Positions 1 to 8,541 of a stretch of 22,532 nucleotides of DNA are shown piece after piece (the first letter of the stretch is position 1; each line of letters starts with the position of its first letter). Location of the stretch: positions 1-22,532 of the forward strand of contig JAHHSK010000031.1 in NCBI GenBank assembly GCA_020025255.1, in the 5' to 3' direction. The notes beneath the pieces were generated by a model, which saw only the letters and a program-made list of their open reading frames with translations, had not been told where the DNA came from and did no database searches. Source of the stretch: Ruthenibacterium sp. (GTDB lineage: Bacteria; Bacillota; Clostridia; Oscillospirales; Ruminococcaceae). Position numbers and translations under genes: made by a program.

Positions 1-102
1 AAAATACCGGATGCCGGGCACAACGTTTTGTATTTGGTAAAATAAAATATACAAATAGTTTAATCTTTGCGCGGAAAGGGTGCCTCACCAGCGGCAAAAA
101 TG

Positions 103-145
103 CAAAATAAAAAACGATCCGAACCATACCGGTTCAGATCGTTTT
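103..145 (-). terminator. Intrinsic terminator of the glgP-GH13 operon
   Basis: A near-perfect 15-bp hairpin (arms about 111-125 and 131-145, 5-nt loop) lies just downstream of the GH13 stop codon. On the minus strand it is followed by a T-rich tract, at about 103-112 on the plus strand. This is the classic layout of a Rho-independent terminator and marks the 3' end of the glycogen operon. The first 100 bases of the window, beyond this hairpin, are AT-rich and hold no gene I can support. Confidence 0.85.
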
Positions 146-169
146 GGAGAAAAGCGCAGGACGGGAAGA

Positions 170-1987
170 TCATTCGGGATCGGTGACAATGGCAAATCGG
201 CACGGGGGAACTTCCACTTCGCAGTCCAGCAGCTTTACGGTAAGATAATGTTCGGTGCGGTTGATGCAGACGGCAGCGCAGGCAGTGCGGGAACGCCGCT
301 CATAGCACAGAACACCGTCATCTGCATGCGTGATGATCAGTTCCCCGTCCGCAAACGCAGCGCAGCTTTTGCGCAGGGCAGCCAGATCCTGCAAAACGGG
401 ACGGATCCGGTTTTCGGTGCTGTCCCAATCAAAATAAGTTCGGTTAAACGGATCTTTATAGCCCTGTGTCCCGATCTCATCCCCGTAATAGATGCTGGGA
501 ATGCCGGGAAGCGTAAAAATCATCGCATAGGCCAAGAGAAGCAGCTTGCGCCCGGCCTCATACTGTGCGCAGGTAAGCTGGTGTTCGCTTTGCCAGTAGC
601 GATCGCGCCCCTCGCAGCTTTCCCCCGCAATGGCGGTAATCGCGCGCACCGTATCATGCGTGGACATGAAATTCATCATGACGTGAAGGGCGGGCGCGGG
701 GTAATGTTCACAAATGCGCATGATATCATTTGCAGTGTCGTGGGCACTGCGCCCGCGCACAAAGCTAAGTACGGCTTCCTTGAAGGGGTAGTTCATAACG
801 GAGTCCAAGCCTTTGCCAAGCAGATAGGTGCGCCGGCGCCCGTAGCTCCATTTGTTGGTTGCATCCTCCCACACTTCGCCCAGCAGATATTTTTCGCGCC
901 CATGGCGCTTGACCGCGCATCGGATCTCCTCAATGAAATCATCGGGAAGCTCATCCGCGACATCAAGACGAAAGCCGGATGCACCAAGATCCATCCAGAA
1001 GTCGATCACGCCGCCTTTCCCGCAGATGAATTCGCGGTAGGAGGGATCGTTTTCCCGAACCTCCGGCAGCGTTTCAAAGCCCCACCAGCAGCGATATCCG
1101 CTGGGGTAATCCGGGGAAAAATCATACCAGCTGCGATAGGGGCTGGCATCGCCCTGCCACGCGCCGAGGCTGGGATAGCGGCCTTCGCGGTTGAAGTAGA
1201 TCGAATCGGAACCGGTGTGGCTGAACACCCCATCCAGAATAATATCGATCCCGCGGGCGCGGGCGGCACGGCACAATTCGGCAAAATCTTCGTTGGTGCC
1301 AAGCACCGGATCCACACGGCGGTAATCGGCCGTATTATAGCGGTGATTGGAGTGCGCTTCAAAAATCGGGTTCAGATAGATGCATGTGACGCCCAGACTG
1401 GCAAGATAAGTCAGCTTTTTTCGGATGCCCGCAAGGTCGCCGCCGTAATAATCCATATTCAGATAGCCCTCGCGCTGCTCATTGGGCCAAAAGTAGGGCT
1501 GCCCGCGCTTTTCGCGGCGGTAGATCCGGTCGGCAAAGGGCATATCCTCATGCGGATGGCTTTCGTAAAAGCGATCGGGAAAGATCTGATAGATCACACC
1601 GCCGCGCAGATGCAGCGGTGTTTCAAACTCTTTGTCATATACCGTCAGCTGCCAGGCATTGCCGGTTCCGGTGGTGATATAAGCTTCCCCCAGATCCCCT
1701 GCGTAAAGCTTGCGGTACCCGGTGTAAAGATCGAAATAATAAAAATACAAGCCGGGTTCTTCGGGATGCAGGGTTATGGTGAACACATCGGTTCCGTTGC
1801 GGTAATACTGCTTTTCCAGCAGCAGCATGGACGGCGGTTCGCCGTCCCGATTGAAAAACAGGTAAGGGGTGGTGCAGCCGAATTCAACCGGAACGGTCAG
1901 CGTAAAGGTGACGGGCTGCCCGGCGCGCACTGCGCCGAACGGCGTTTTATAAAAAGAATTCTGGCTGTTGAAAATGGTTGAGGCCAT
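170..1987 (-). CDS. GH13 alpha-glucan hydrolase (alpha-amylase/neopullulanase-like)
   Basis: This 605-residue enzyme belongs to glycoside hydrolase family 13 and probably hydrolyses alpha-1,4 (possibly alpha-1,6) links in maltodextrins or glycogen limit dextrins. A beta-rich N-terminal module (about 1-125, CBM34-like) precedes the TIM barrel, which opens at GVIYQIFPDRF. The conserved regions are present: DGVFSHTG (region I), GFRLDVADE with nucleophile D342, GEVWED with acid/base E371, and STHDT with D445. The spacing between these three residues fits the family. There is no signal peptide, so it should act in the cytoplasm. The start lies 21 nt after the glgP stop, so the two genes are co-transcribed and the substrate is most likely intracellular glycogen or imported maltodextrin. 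The exact specificity (neopullulanase, cyclomaltodextrinase or amylase) cannot be settled from sequence alone. Confidence 0.93.
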   Translation of the reverse strand: MASTIFNSQNSFYKTPFGAVRAGQPVTFTLTVPVEFGCTTPYLFFNRDGEPPSMLLLEKQYYRNGTDVFTITLHPEEPGLYFYYFDLYTGYRKLYAGDLGEAYITTGTGNAWQLTVYDKEFETPLHLRGGVIYQIFPDRFYESHPHEDMPFADRIYRREKRGQPYFWPNEQREGYLNMDYYGGDLAGIRKKLTYLASLGVTCIYLNPIFEAHSNHRYNTADYRRVDPVLGTNEDFAELCRAARARGIDIILDGVFSHTGSDSIYFNREGRYPSLGAWQGDASPYRSWYDFSPDYPSGYRCWWGFETLPEVRENDPSYREFICGKGGVIDFWMDLGASGFRLDVADELPDDFIEEIRCAVKRHGREKYLLGEVWEDATNKWSYGRRRTYLLGKGLDSVMNYPFKEAVLSFVRGRSAHDTANDIMRICEHYPAPALHVMMNFMSTHDTVRAITAIAGESCEGRDRYWQSEHQLTCAQYEAGRKLLLLAYAMIFTLPGIPSIYYGDEIGTQGYKDPFNRTYFDWDSTENRIRPVLQDLAALRKSCAAFADGELIITHADDGVLCYERRSRTACAAVCINRTEHYLTVKLLDCEVEVPPCRFAIVTDPE

Positions 1988-2008
1988 TTGGGATTGCTCC
2001 AGTTCATT

Positions 2009-4423
2009 TTATTTAATGGGCTTTGCGTTCCAGATATTATCCGCATATTCACGCACCGCACGGTCGGCAGAGAAAATGCCGGCGTTGGCAATGTTCATCA
2101 GGCTCATGCGGTTCCATTTGTCGCGCTCCAGATAAATACGGCTCAGTTCCGACTGTGCGCGGCGGTAATCTGCGTAATCGGCCATGACCATATACGGGTC
2201 GCTCGAACGGAGATTGCTGACGATTTCGGAGAAGGAGTCCCCGTTCCAGCCGTGTTCCAGGAACGAAAGGACTTCGGCCGCTTCGGGGCAGCTGCTGATG
2301 AACCCGGAGGGATGATAGCCGAACTGCTTGAGCTGGTTTACCTCCGGCGTAAGCATGCCGAAGATGATTTCGTTTTCCTTTCCGGCGGCTTCGGCAATTT
2401 CAACGTTTGCACCGTCCAAGGTGCCCAGAGTGATTGCACCGTTCAGCATGAATTTCATGTTGCCTGTGCCGGAAGCCTCTGTGCCGGCAAGGCTGATCTG
2501 CTCGCTCACTTCACTTGCGGGCATCAGGCGTTCACTGGTGGTGACGTTGTAATCCTCAAGATAAACGATGCGCAGCTTTTCCCGCACAATCGGATCGGAA
2601 TCGATCAGCTGCCCCAGCTTGCAGATCAGGCGGATCATCTGTTTGGCCATATAATAGCCCGGTGCAGCCTTTGCGCCGAAAATATAGGTTTTGGGCACAA
2701 CGTCTGCATTGGGGTTGTTTTTGATATACAGATACTGCGCGGCGATGTTCAGCGCATTGAGGTGCTGGCGCTTGTATTCGTGCATGCGCTTGACCTGCAC
2801 ATCGAACATCGTGTGCGGGTCGATGACCTGCCCGGTAAGCTTTTTCAGGTGCTGGGCAAACAGCACTTTGTTGGCATCCTTTACTTGCTCCAGTGCATGC
2901 AGCACCTGTTTGTCATTGCTGAATTTTTCAAGCTTTTTCAGCTTGGAGGCATCGTATTTGAAATCGGGCCCGATCGTGTTTTCCAAAAGGCTCGTCAGGC
3001 CGGGGTTTGCAGAAAGCAGCCAGCGGCGGTATGCGATGCCGTTTGTCACGTTCGTGAATTTTTCCGGCGTGAACAGGAAATAATCGTGGAAAACACTCTG
3101 CTTGATGATTTCGCTGTGCAGCTTGGAAACGCCGTTGATCGAATGGCAGACATAGCAGCAGATGTTTGCCATGCGCACCTGTCCGTCACCCAGGATCGCC
3201 ATATAGTTGATTTTGCCCTCATCGCCCGGGAACACTTTTTCCAGATCGCTGCGGCAGTGGTGGTTCAGTTCAACACAGATCTGATAGATGCGCGGCAGGG
3301 TCTTGCGGAAGATATCCTCGTTCCACTTTTCCAGCGCTTCGCTCATGACGGTGTGGTTGGTATAGGCAAACGTGCGCCGGGTGATATCCAGCGCCTTATC
3401 CCACGAATAGCCGCAGTCATCCAGCAGGATGCGGATCAGTTCCGGAATGGCAAGAGTGGGATGTGTGTCATTGATGTGGATCGCAACCTTATCGGGCAGG
3501 TTTTCCAGGGTGCCGTACTGGGAAAGGTGATTCTTCACGATGTCACCGATCGAAGCGGCAGAAAGGAAATACTGCTGGCGCAGACGCAGGATCTTGCCTT
3601 CGATATGGTTATCATTGGGATACAGCACCTTGCTGATCAATTCGGCATTGGCGCTTTTGGTGATAGCGGAACCGTATTCGCCGGCATTGAAGCTTGCCAT
3701 ATCGAAGCCGGGGGCTTTGGCCTGCCACAGGCGCAGTTTGGAAACACCGTTGGAATCATAGCCGCCGACATACATATCGCTGGGCACGGCAATGACGCTG
3801 GAATAGTTTTTGTGCTCTACATGGTGATACACGCCATCCCAGGATTCCTCGATGTCGCCATCAAAGCGCACCTCCACGGCCTGATCGGGATGACTTTTCA
3901 GCCACACACCGCCGCCGGGCAGCCAGTTGTCGGCGCGTTCCTGCTGCCAGCCATCGATGATTTTCTGCTTGAAAATACCGTACTCATACAAAATGGAATA
4001 GCCGGTGCCGGGAATATCATCCGTTGCAAGGCCGTCCAAATAGCATGCGGCAAGACGCCCCAGACCGCCGTTTCCAAGGCCTGCGTCCGGTTCCTGTTCG
4101 AAGACATTTTCGAGCTTGATGCTGTAATCCTGCAGCACTTCATCGGCCACATCGGAAAGCCCCAGATTCATCAGCCCGGTCTTCAGGCTGCGGCCCATAA
4201 GGAATTCCATGCAAAGATAATACACCTGCTTGCCGTTGGCGCCGTAGGTGCGCGACATAAAACGCTTGCGCTGTTCGCTAAGCTTTCCGCGCACGATCAA
4301 GGCAAGCGCGCGGTAAATCTGTTCATCGGTTGCCGAAGCGATGTCAATTGAAAATTCGCTGGAAAGCTTTTCGATCAGCAGCTTTTCAAATTCCTTTTTT
4401 GAATACTTTGTGTTCAAACTCAT
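2009..4423 (-). CDS. glgP: Glycogen/starch/alpha-glucan phosphorylase
   Basis: This 804-residue protein (normal length for the family) is a GT35 phosphorylase that releases glucose-1-phosphate from the non-reducing ends of glycogen or maltodextrin. The PLP-binding segment EASGTGNMKFMLNGA is intact, with the Schiff-base lysine at K657. The glycine-rich phosphate loop GNGGLGRLAACYLD is near the N-terminus, and NDTHPT, MFDVQVKRMHEYKRQ and the GTLDGANVEI block are also present. The start ATG has a GAGGAG ribosome site 5-6 nt upstream on the minus strand. A strong promoter lies about 80 nt upstream (4503-4531). It is first in an operon with the GH13 gene, which would trim the branched limit dextrins that phosphorylase leaves. 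It is divergent from zapA. Whether glycogen or maltodextrin is preferred is not decided by the sequence. Confidence 0.97.
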   Translation of the reverse strand: MSLNTKYSKKEFEKLLIEKLSSEFSIDIASATDEQIYRALALIVRGKLSEQRKRFMSRTYGANGKQVYYLCMEFLMGRSLKTGLMNLGLSDVADEVLQDYSIKLENVFEQEPDAGLGNGGLGRLAACYLDGLATDDIPGTGYSILYEYGIFKQKIIDGWQQERADNWLPGGGVWLKSHPDQAVEVRFDGDIEESWDGVYHHVEHKNYSSVIAVPSDMYVGGYDSNGVSKLRLWQAKAPGFDMASFNAGEYGSAITKSANAELISKVLYPNDNHIEGKILRLRQQYFLSAASIGDIVKNHLSQYGTLENLPDKVAIHINDTHPTLAIPELIRILLDDCGYSWDKALDITRRTFAYTNHTVMSEALEKWNEDIFRKTLPRIYQICVELNHHCRSDLEKVFPGDEGKINYMAILGDGQVRMANICCYVCHSINGVSKLHSEIIKQSVFHDYFLFTPEKFTNVTNGIAYRRWLLSANPGLTSLLENTIGPDFKYDASKLKKLEKFSNDKQVLHALEQVKDANKVLFAQHLKKLTGQVIDPHTMFDVQVKRMHEYKRQHLNALNIAAQYLYIKNNPNADVVPKTYIFGAKAAPGYYMAKQMIRLICKLGQLIDSDPIVREKLRIVYLEDYNVTTSERLMPASEVSEQISLAGTEASGTGNMKFMLNGAITLGTLDGANVEIAEAAGKENEIIFGMLTPEVNQLKQFGYHPSGFISSCPEAAEVLSFLEHGWNGDSFSEIVSNLRSSDPYMVMADYADYRRAQSELSRIYLERDKWNRMSLMNIANAGIFSADRAVREYADNIWNAKPIK

Positions 4424-4502
4424 CTACTCCTCTTCATTTCGCCGGATGCCGGAACGCAGTTTCCATCCTTACAGCCGTTGGGTTACATCCGATACACTAC
4501 AT

Positions 4503-4531
4503 ATTATAGTATTTTTTTATAATTACTTCAA
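4503..4531 (-). promoter_or_regulatory. Sigma-A-type promoter for glgP
   Basis: On the minus strand, TTGAAG (4526-4531) and TATAAT (4503-4508) are separated by exactly 17 nt in an AT-rich stretch. This implies transcription starting near 4496 and a leader of about 70 nt before glgP. Only the sequence match supports it. Confidence 0.75.
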
Positions 4532-4592
4532 CAAAATACAGTATTTTATAAAAAGTTTCAAAAATGCACTTTCTATCTTTGGTCAATTCGTT

Positions 4593-4598
4593 TATAAT
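4593..4598 (+). promoter_or_regulatory. Probable -10 element for zapA operon
   Basis: A perfect TATAAT sits 43 nt before the zapA start in the AT-rich divergent region. The sequence 17 nt further upstream (TTTCTA) is a poor -35 match, so the promoter may be weak or activator-dependent. Confidence 0.5.
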
Positions 4599-4641
4599 GG
4601 GAATAAAACAGAGCGTTTATCATGAAAGGGGATTTACACAA

Positions 4642-4986
4642 ATGCCTGCGAATAAAATCAAATTGGAAATCTGCGGTTCAAATTATGTGATTGCAACGAC
4701 GGATACCGAAGAATATGTGGAAGCACTGGCGGAAAAGCTGGATGCGGATATGACACAGATGATGGCCAATACGCCCTCGGCATCGGTTGCCACGGCTGCA
4801 ATCATCACGGCACTGGGCTATTTGGATGAACTGAAAAAGAGCACAAGCGGTGCGGATAACATGCGTGCACAGATCAAGGATTATCTGGAAGATGCCGCAA
4901 AAGCAAAGCTTGCCGCCGAAGAAGCGCGCCGCGAAGTGGAGCGTCTGCGCCGCGAAATCGGCTATTTGAAAGAGAATAAACAGTGA
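4642..4986 (+). CDS. zapA: Cell division protein ZapA
   Basis: This is a 114-residue ZapA-family protein, which bundles FtsZ protofilaments at the cytokinetic ring. The N-terminal half (KIKLEICGSNYVIATTDTEE) matches the ZapA globular head. The region from about residue 45 onward is a long helix, ending in a charged heptad-like coiled coil (about 70-112, rich in E, A, R and K) as in ZapA dimers and tetramers. The start at 4642 is chosen because AAAGGGG lies about 11 nt upstream and the family motif begins at once. A longer in-frame start at 4564 would place the ribosome site inside the coding region. The stop overlaps the next start (TGATG). ZapA followed by a U32-family gene is a common order in Bacillota. 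Confidence 0.9.
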   Translation: MPANKIKLEICGSNYVIATTDTEEYVEALAEKLDADMTQMMANTPSASVATAAIITALGYLDELKKSTSGADNMRAQIKDYLEDAAKAKLAAEEARREVERLRREIGYLKENKQ

Positions 4987-7064
4987 TGCCGGTTGTACAA
5001 AGAACAAAAAGGCCCGAGATACTGGCGCCTGTCGGCAATGCCGATATGCTCAACGCTGCGGTTTTCGCCGGAGCGGATGCCGTGTACCTCGGGCTTGAGC
5101 ATTTTAATGCACGCCGCACCGCAGGCAATTTTTCCGCTGAAGGTCTTCGACAGGCGGTGTCCTTTTGCCATGCGCGCGGCGTGCATGTTTATGTTACACT
5201 GAATACCACGCTGTATCCGGGCGAACTGGCGGGTCTTGCGGCCGCGGTTTCCGAAGTGGCGGCAGCCGGCGCGGATGCGGTGATCACACAGGATCTTGCC
5301 GTTGCGGCACTGGTGCGGCAGATTGCACCGAAGCTTGCGTTGCACGGTTCCACGCAGATGAGCGTGCAGAGTCTGGACGGGGCGCTGCGCCTTGCCGAAA
5401 TGGGGTATTCCCGCGTGATCCTTGCCCGTGAGCTGACATTGGCAGAGATCCGGCACATTACCGAGAACTGCGGGATCGAAACCGAAGTGTTTGTACACGG
5501 CGCGCTGTGCATGAGCGTTTCGGGGCAGTGCTATATGAGTGCGTTTCTGGGCGGGCGCAGCGGCAATCGCGGCGCATGCGCCGGGCCGTGCCGCTTGCCG
5601 TTCGATGCCGATGCGTCTGCGCCGGCCGCTGTGGGGCATCATCTCAGCTTGAAGGATATGTCGGTGATCGGCTATCTGCCGGCACTGGCGCAGGCGGGCG
5701 TGGCAAGCGTTAAGATCGAAGGACGCCTGCGTCCGCCCGAATACGTTGCGGCGGCTGTCAATGCCTGTGTGCATGCGCGCGCGGGCGAAGCGTATGATGA
5801 ACAGCTGCTGCAGGACGTTTTTTCGCGTTCGGGGTTTACGGATGCCTATTTGACAGGCAGCCGCAGCGGTGCTATGTTCGGCACGCGAACGGGGGAGGAT
5901 ACCGCTGCGGCAAAGGCGGCGGCACCGCGTCTGCGGGAACTGTACCGCCGCGAACGTGCGAATGTGGGCGTTTCGTTTGAACTGACCTTGGAAGAAGAAG
6001 GCGCAAAACTTTCGGCGCAGGATGCCGACGGCAACCGTGCCGTCGTGTACAGTGAACAGAGCCCTGCACCCGGACGCAAAAAAGAACCGGAAGCCGTGCA
6101 GGCGTATGAGCGCTCGCTTTCCAAAACGGGCGGCACGCCGTTTTTTGCCGATGCGGTAACGGTGCACGGCGCACAGTGGTTTTTGCCGGGCAGCGAAATC
6201 AACGAACTGCGCCGCCGCGTGCTGGAAGCGCTGCTGGAAAAGCGCAGCGCACTGCATCCGATCGAAAGCCTTGGTGTGCCGCACCTGCCGGGAACGACCC
6301 CTTGCGAGCGAAAGGCACAGGGGTTTGCCGTGCGCTTTGCGCATGCGGCGCAGATGCCGCCCGCGGAGGTACTGGCCGATGCACATGCGCTGATCGTGCC
6401 GCTTTCCGAATGGCAGGCCGTGCCGGAGCCGCTGCGTGCAAAAACATGGCTGGAAGGGCCGCGTGCCCTGTTCGGCGGGGCAGAGGAAGCGGCAAAAGCG
6501 CAGGCGAAGGAATGTGAAAATGCGCATTTTGCCGGATTTGTGGCCGAAAACATTGCACAGTTCACAACGTTCCAGGGCGAAAAACTGGCGGGCGGCTTCG
6601 GGCTGAATGTGACAAATCCGCTGTCCGCACAGGAATATGCATCCCTTGGGGCCTGCATGCTGATGCTTGCACCGGAATTGACGCTGGACGATATGGCGAA
6701 AATCGATTCGAAGGTTCCGGCTATGGCGATCGCCTACGGGCATATGCCGCTGATGCTGACAAGGGCTTGCCCGCTGCAGAATGTGCGCACCTGCAAAGGC
6801 TGCGACCGCAAGGGCGAGCTGCTGGATCGCAAGGGGATGAAGTTCCCGGTGCGCTGTTCCGGCCCGGCGGGCGCGCGCACGATCTACAATCCCATTCCCA
6901 TTTATATGGGCGATCGCATCGCGGAAATGCCGATCGATCTTCCGGTGCTTTATTTTACGATCGAAACACAGGCGCGTGTGCGTCAGGTGCTGGAACTGTT
7001 CCGCGCGGGAAAGCCGTTTGACGGTGCGTTTACGCGCGGGCTGTATTATAAGGGGACGAATTGA
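4986..7064 (+). CDS. U32-family protein with DUF3656-type C-terminus (RlhA/YdcP-like)
   Basis: This 692-residue protein carries the U32 signature EVFVHGALCMSVSGQCYMS. It opens with PEILAPVGNADMLNAAVFAG, the TIM-barrel start of this family. Four cysteines at about C175, C182, C198 and C202 (CX6CX15CX3C) resemble the 4Fe-4S ligands described for U32 proteins such as UbiU/UbiV. The length and long C-terminal half match the DUF3656-containing branch typified by E. coli RlhA (YdcP), which hydroxylates C2501 of 23S rRNA. The usual label 'collagenase-like protease' is therefore probably misleading here. A second Cys cluster (CPLQNVRTCKGC) lies near residue 600. ATG 4986 overlaps the zapA stop (translational coupling); a GTG immediately before it is an alternative start. 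The RNA-modification role is inferred from the family. Confidence 0.88.
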   Translation: MPVVQRTKRPEILAPVGNADMLNAAVFAGADAVYLGLEHFNARRTAGNFSAEGLRQAVSFCHARGVHVYVTLNTTLYPGELAGLAAAVSEVAAAGADAVITQDLAVAALVRQIAPKLALHGSTQMSVQSLDGALRLAEMGYSRVILARELTLAEIRHITENCGIETEVFVHGALCMSVSGQCYMSAFLGGRSGNRGACAGPCRLPFDADASAPAAVGHHLSLKDMSVIGYLPALAQAGVASVKIEGRLRPPEYVAAAVNACVHARAGEAYDEQLLQDVFSRSGFTDAYLTGSRSGAMFGTRTGEDTAAAKAAAPRLRELYRRERANVGVSFELTLEEEGAKLSAQDADGNRAVVYSEQSPAPGRKKEPEAVQAYERSLSKTGGTPFFADAVTVHGAQWFLPGSEINELRRRVLEALLEKRSALHPIESLGVPHLPGTTPCERKAQGFAVRFAHAAQMPPAEVLADAHALIVPLSEWQAVPEPLRAKTWLEGPRALFGGAEEAAKAQAKECENAHFAGFVAENIAQFTTFQGEKLAGGFGLNVTNPLSAQEYASLGACMLMLAPELTLDDMAKIDSKVPAMAIAYGHMPLMLTRACPLQNVRTCKGCDRKGELLDRKGMKFPVRCSGPAGARTIYNPIPIYMGDRIAEMPIDLPVLYFTIETQARVRQVLELFRAGKPFDGAFTRGLYYKGTN

Positions 7065-7084
7065 CGGCAGGAAAGGGAAACGCT

Positions 7085-7528
7085 ATGGTTTTGAAATATA
7101 AGATAGTCCGTCCGGGTGCATCCATGCCCGGACGTGCCACAGAAGGCAGTGCGGCGGCGGATCTGCGCGCCGTGTGCGGGGAAGAAGGCGTGACGATCGG
7201 GCCGTGGCAGCGCGCCGTGATCCCGACCGGGATCGCCGTGGAGCTGCCCGGGCCGGAGTATGTGGCGCTTTTATTTGCGCGCAGCGGGCTTGCGGTAAAA
7301 AACGGGCTGGCGCTTTCCAACGGCGTCGGAGTGATCGATTCGGATTACCGCGGCGAGATATCCGTGGGGCTTGTCAATCTTTCCGATACGCCGTATACCG
7401 TATGCAACGGCGAACGCATTGCACAGCTTGCCGTTATGCCGGTAGTGGTGCCGGAAACGGTGTGTGTGGAGATGCTTTCCGAAACCCGGCGCGGGGAAGG
7501 CGGCTTCGGTTCAACCGGCAAACAGTGA
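7085..7528 (+). CDS. dut: dUTP diphosphatase (dUTPase)
   Basis: This 147-residue trimeric-type dUTPase converts dUTP to dUMP and pyrophosphate, keeping uracil out of DNA and supplying dUMP for thymidylate synthesis. All five family motifs are visible in order: AADLRA (I), ARSGLAVKNG (II), GVIDSDYRGE with the catalytic Asp (III), RIAQL (IV) and the C-terminal arm RGEGGFGSTG (V), whose Phe stacks on the uracil. ATG 7085 is preferred because AGGAAAGGG lies 7-8 nt upstream; an earlier in-frame TTG overlaps the previous stop. It lies 20 nt after the U32 gene, in the same apparent operon. Confidence 0.97.
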   Translation: MVLKYKIVRPGASMPGRATEGSAAADLRAVCGEEGVTIGPWQRAVIPTGIAVELPGPEYVALLFARSGLAVKNGLALSNGVGVIDSDYRGEISVGLVNLSDTPYTVCNGERIAQLAVMPVVVPETVCVEMLSETRRGEGGFGSTGKQ

Positions 7529-7550
7529 TGCATAACAGGAGGATTCTGAA

Positions 7551-7811
7551 TTGAAACGCAATATTATGCTTATTTTCTTCATCCTTGCAGGGATCGTTGT
7601 CGGGGCGCTTTTGGGCAATCTGTGCGAAAATATCCCGATTTTGAGCTGGCTTTCCTACGCCGGCAGCATAGGCTTCAGCCCGGAGCATCCGTTTATACTG
7701 GATCTTTCGGTGCTCAAGCTGACATTCGGCTTTTCCATGAGCATCAGCGTGGCGCAGATCATCACCATTTCCTTGGCGATTTTCCTGTACAACAAAACAA
7801 AGCTGCGCTGA
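7551..7811 (+). CDS. DUF4321 family small membrane protein
   Basis: This 86-residue protein has two hydrophobic segments, at about residues 4-24 (IMLIFFILAGIVVGALLG) and about 58-79, with a short external or loop region between them. Its pattern matches what I recall of the DUF4321 family, found in Clostridia close to maf and the mre genes. No function is established for the family. Translation should start at TTG 7551: a perfect AGGAGG (7538-7543) sits 7 nt upstream, and no in-frame ATG gives a full first membrane segment. It lies 22 nt after dut and 29 nt before maf, so it is likely co-transcribed with both. Confidence 0.78.
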   Translation: MKRNIMLIFFILAGIVVGALLGNLCENIPILSWLSYAGSIGFSPEHPFILDLSVLKLTFGFSMSISVAQIITISLAIFLYNKTKLR

Positions 7812-7840
7812 TGACGCACCGTGCAAATGAGGGAAAGAAC

Positions 7841-8401
7841 ATGAAGATCATTTTAGCATCGGCATCGCCGCGCAGAAAAGAACTTATGGCACTGATCACA
7901 GAGCAATACACCGTTTGTACAAGCGATGTGGAGGAACGCGGCATAACTGCGGATACCCCGATGCAGCTGGCGGAAAAGCTGGCATGCGCAAAATGCGCCG
8001 CCGTGCATGCGGTGCATCCACATGATGTGGTGATCGGCTGCGATACGGTAGTGGATGTGGACGGCGAAGTGTATGGAAAACCGCACGATGACGAACAGGC
8101 AAAACAGATGCTGCGCACGCTTTCAGGCCGCAGCCACCGGGTGCATACCGGTGTGTGTGTGATGCAGGGCGGACAGCAGCATTCGTTTGCGGAAACGACA
8201 AAGGTCGTTTTTGCCCCGCTCAGCGAAGAGGAGATCGACGCGTATGTAAAAAGCGGGGATCCGCGCGATAAAGCGGGCGCGTACGGAATCCAAAGCGGGG
8301 CGGCGCGTTTTGTCACGGGCATCGAGGGCTGCTACTTCAACGTGATGGGCTTTCCGGTTTCCCGGGTGTATGCCGTGCTGCGAAACATGCGGGTGATTTA
8401 A
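7841..8401 (+). CDS. maf: Maf family nucleoside-triphosphate pyrophosphatase
   Basis: This 186-residue Maf/HAM1-superfamily enzyme hydrolyses non-canonical or modified NTPs (dTTP/UTP-type or m7GTP-type) to the monophosphate and pyrophosphate. Family features seen are the N-terminal SASPRRKELM loop, the GCDTVV segment with its catalytic acidic residue, GKPHD, the SGRSHRVHTGV block, and the C-terminal GIEGCYFNVMGFPV. ATG 7841 has GAGGG about 8 nt upstream and begins exactly at the family's first strand (MKIILASASPRR). In many Clostridia maf is followed by radC and mreBCD; here the next gene is a MinD-like ATPase, 140 nt on. Confidence 0.95.
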   Translation: MKIILASASPRRKELMALITEQYTVCTSDVEERGITADTPMQLAEKLACAKCAAVHAVHPHDVVIGCDTVVDVDGEVYGKPHDDEQAKQMLRTLSGRSHRVHTGVCVMQGGQQHSFAETTKVVFAPLSEEEIDAYVKSGDPRDKAGAYGIQSGAARFVTGIEGCYFNVMGFPVSRVYAVLRNMRVI

Positions 8402-8464
8402 GCGGATTGAACGGAAAATATTTTGAAAAGTAAATTCTTTTTGTCTGCTTGATGAAAAAAACGG

Positions 8465-8492
8465 TTGAATTTGAACAATTTTGTGATATACT
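8465..8492 (+). promoter_or_regulatory. Promoter for the minD-like/mgsA unit
   Basis: TTGAAT (8465-8470) and TATACT (8487-8492) are separated by 16 nt, 50 nt before the MinD-like start. The promoter falls inside a longer open frame that starts at 8449, which supports the shorter start at 8542. Confidence 0.6.
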
Positions 8493-8541
8493 GAAAATGC
8501 GGGAGAATGATTTTCAGACATGCCCGCAGGAAAGGGTACGA

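Noticed and set aside
653..700. GH13 region IV reads STHDT rather than the textbook NHD form
   Set aside because: S-x-HDT variants are common in neopullulanase/cyclomaltodextrinase-type GH13 proteins, and the catalytic Asp and His are kept, so this is not a defect.
80..4351. Very long open frames antisense to the GH13 and glgP genes (about 630 and 790 codons)
   Set aside because: They lie exactly opposite strongly supported genes, show no recognisable family, have no good ribosome sites, and are explained by the codon bias of the true genes. Similar antisense frames opposite the U32, fucI and fucO genes were rejected for the same reason.
7..4452. The 11-mer CCGGATGCCGG occurs at 7-17 and again at 4442-4452, flanking the glycogen operon
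   Set aside because: Two short GC-rich matches without extended flanking similarity are not enough to call a repeat or insertion boundary.
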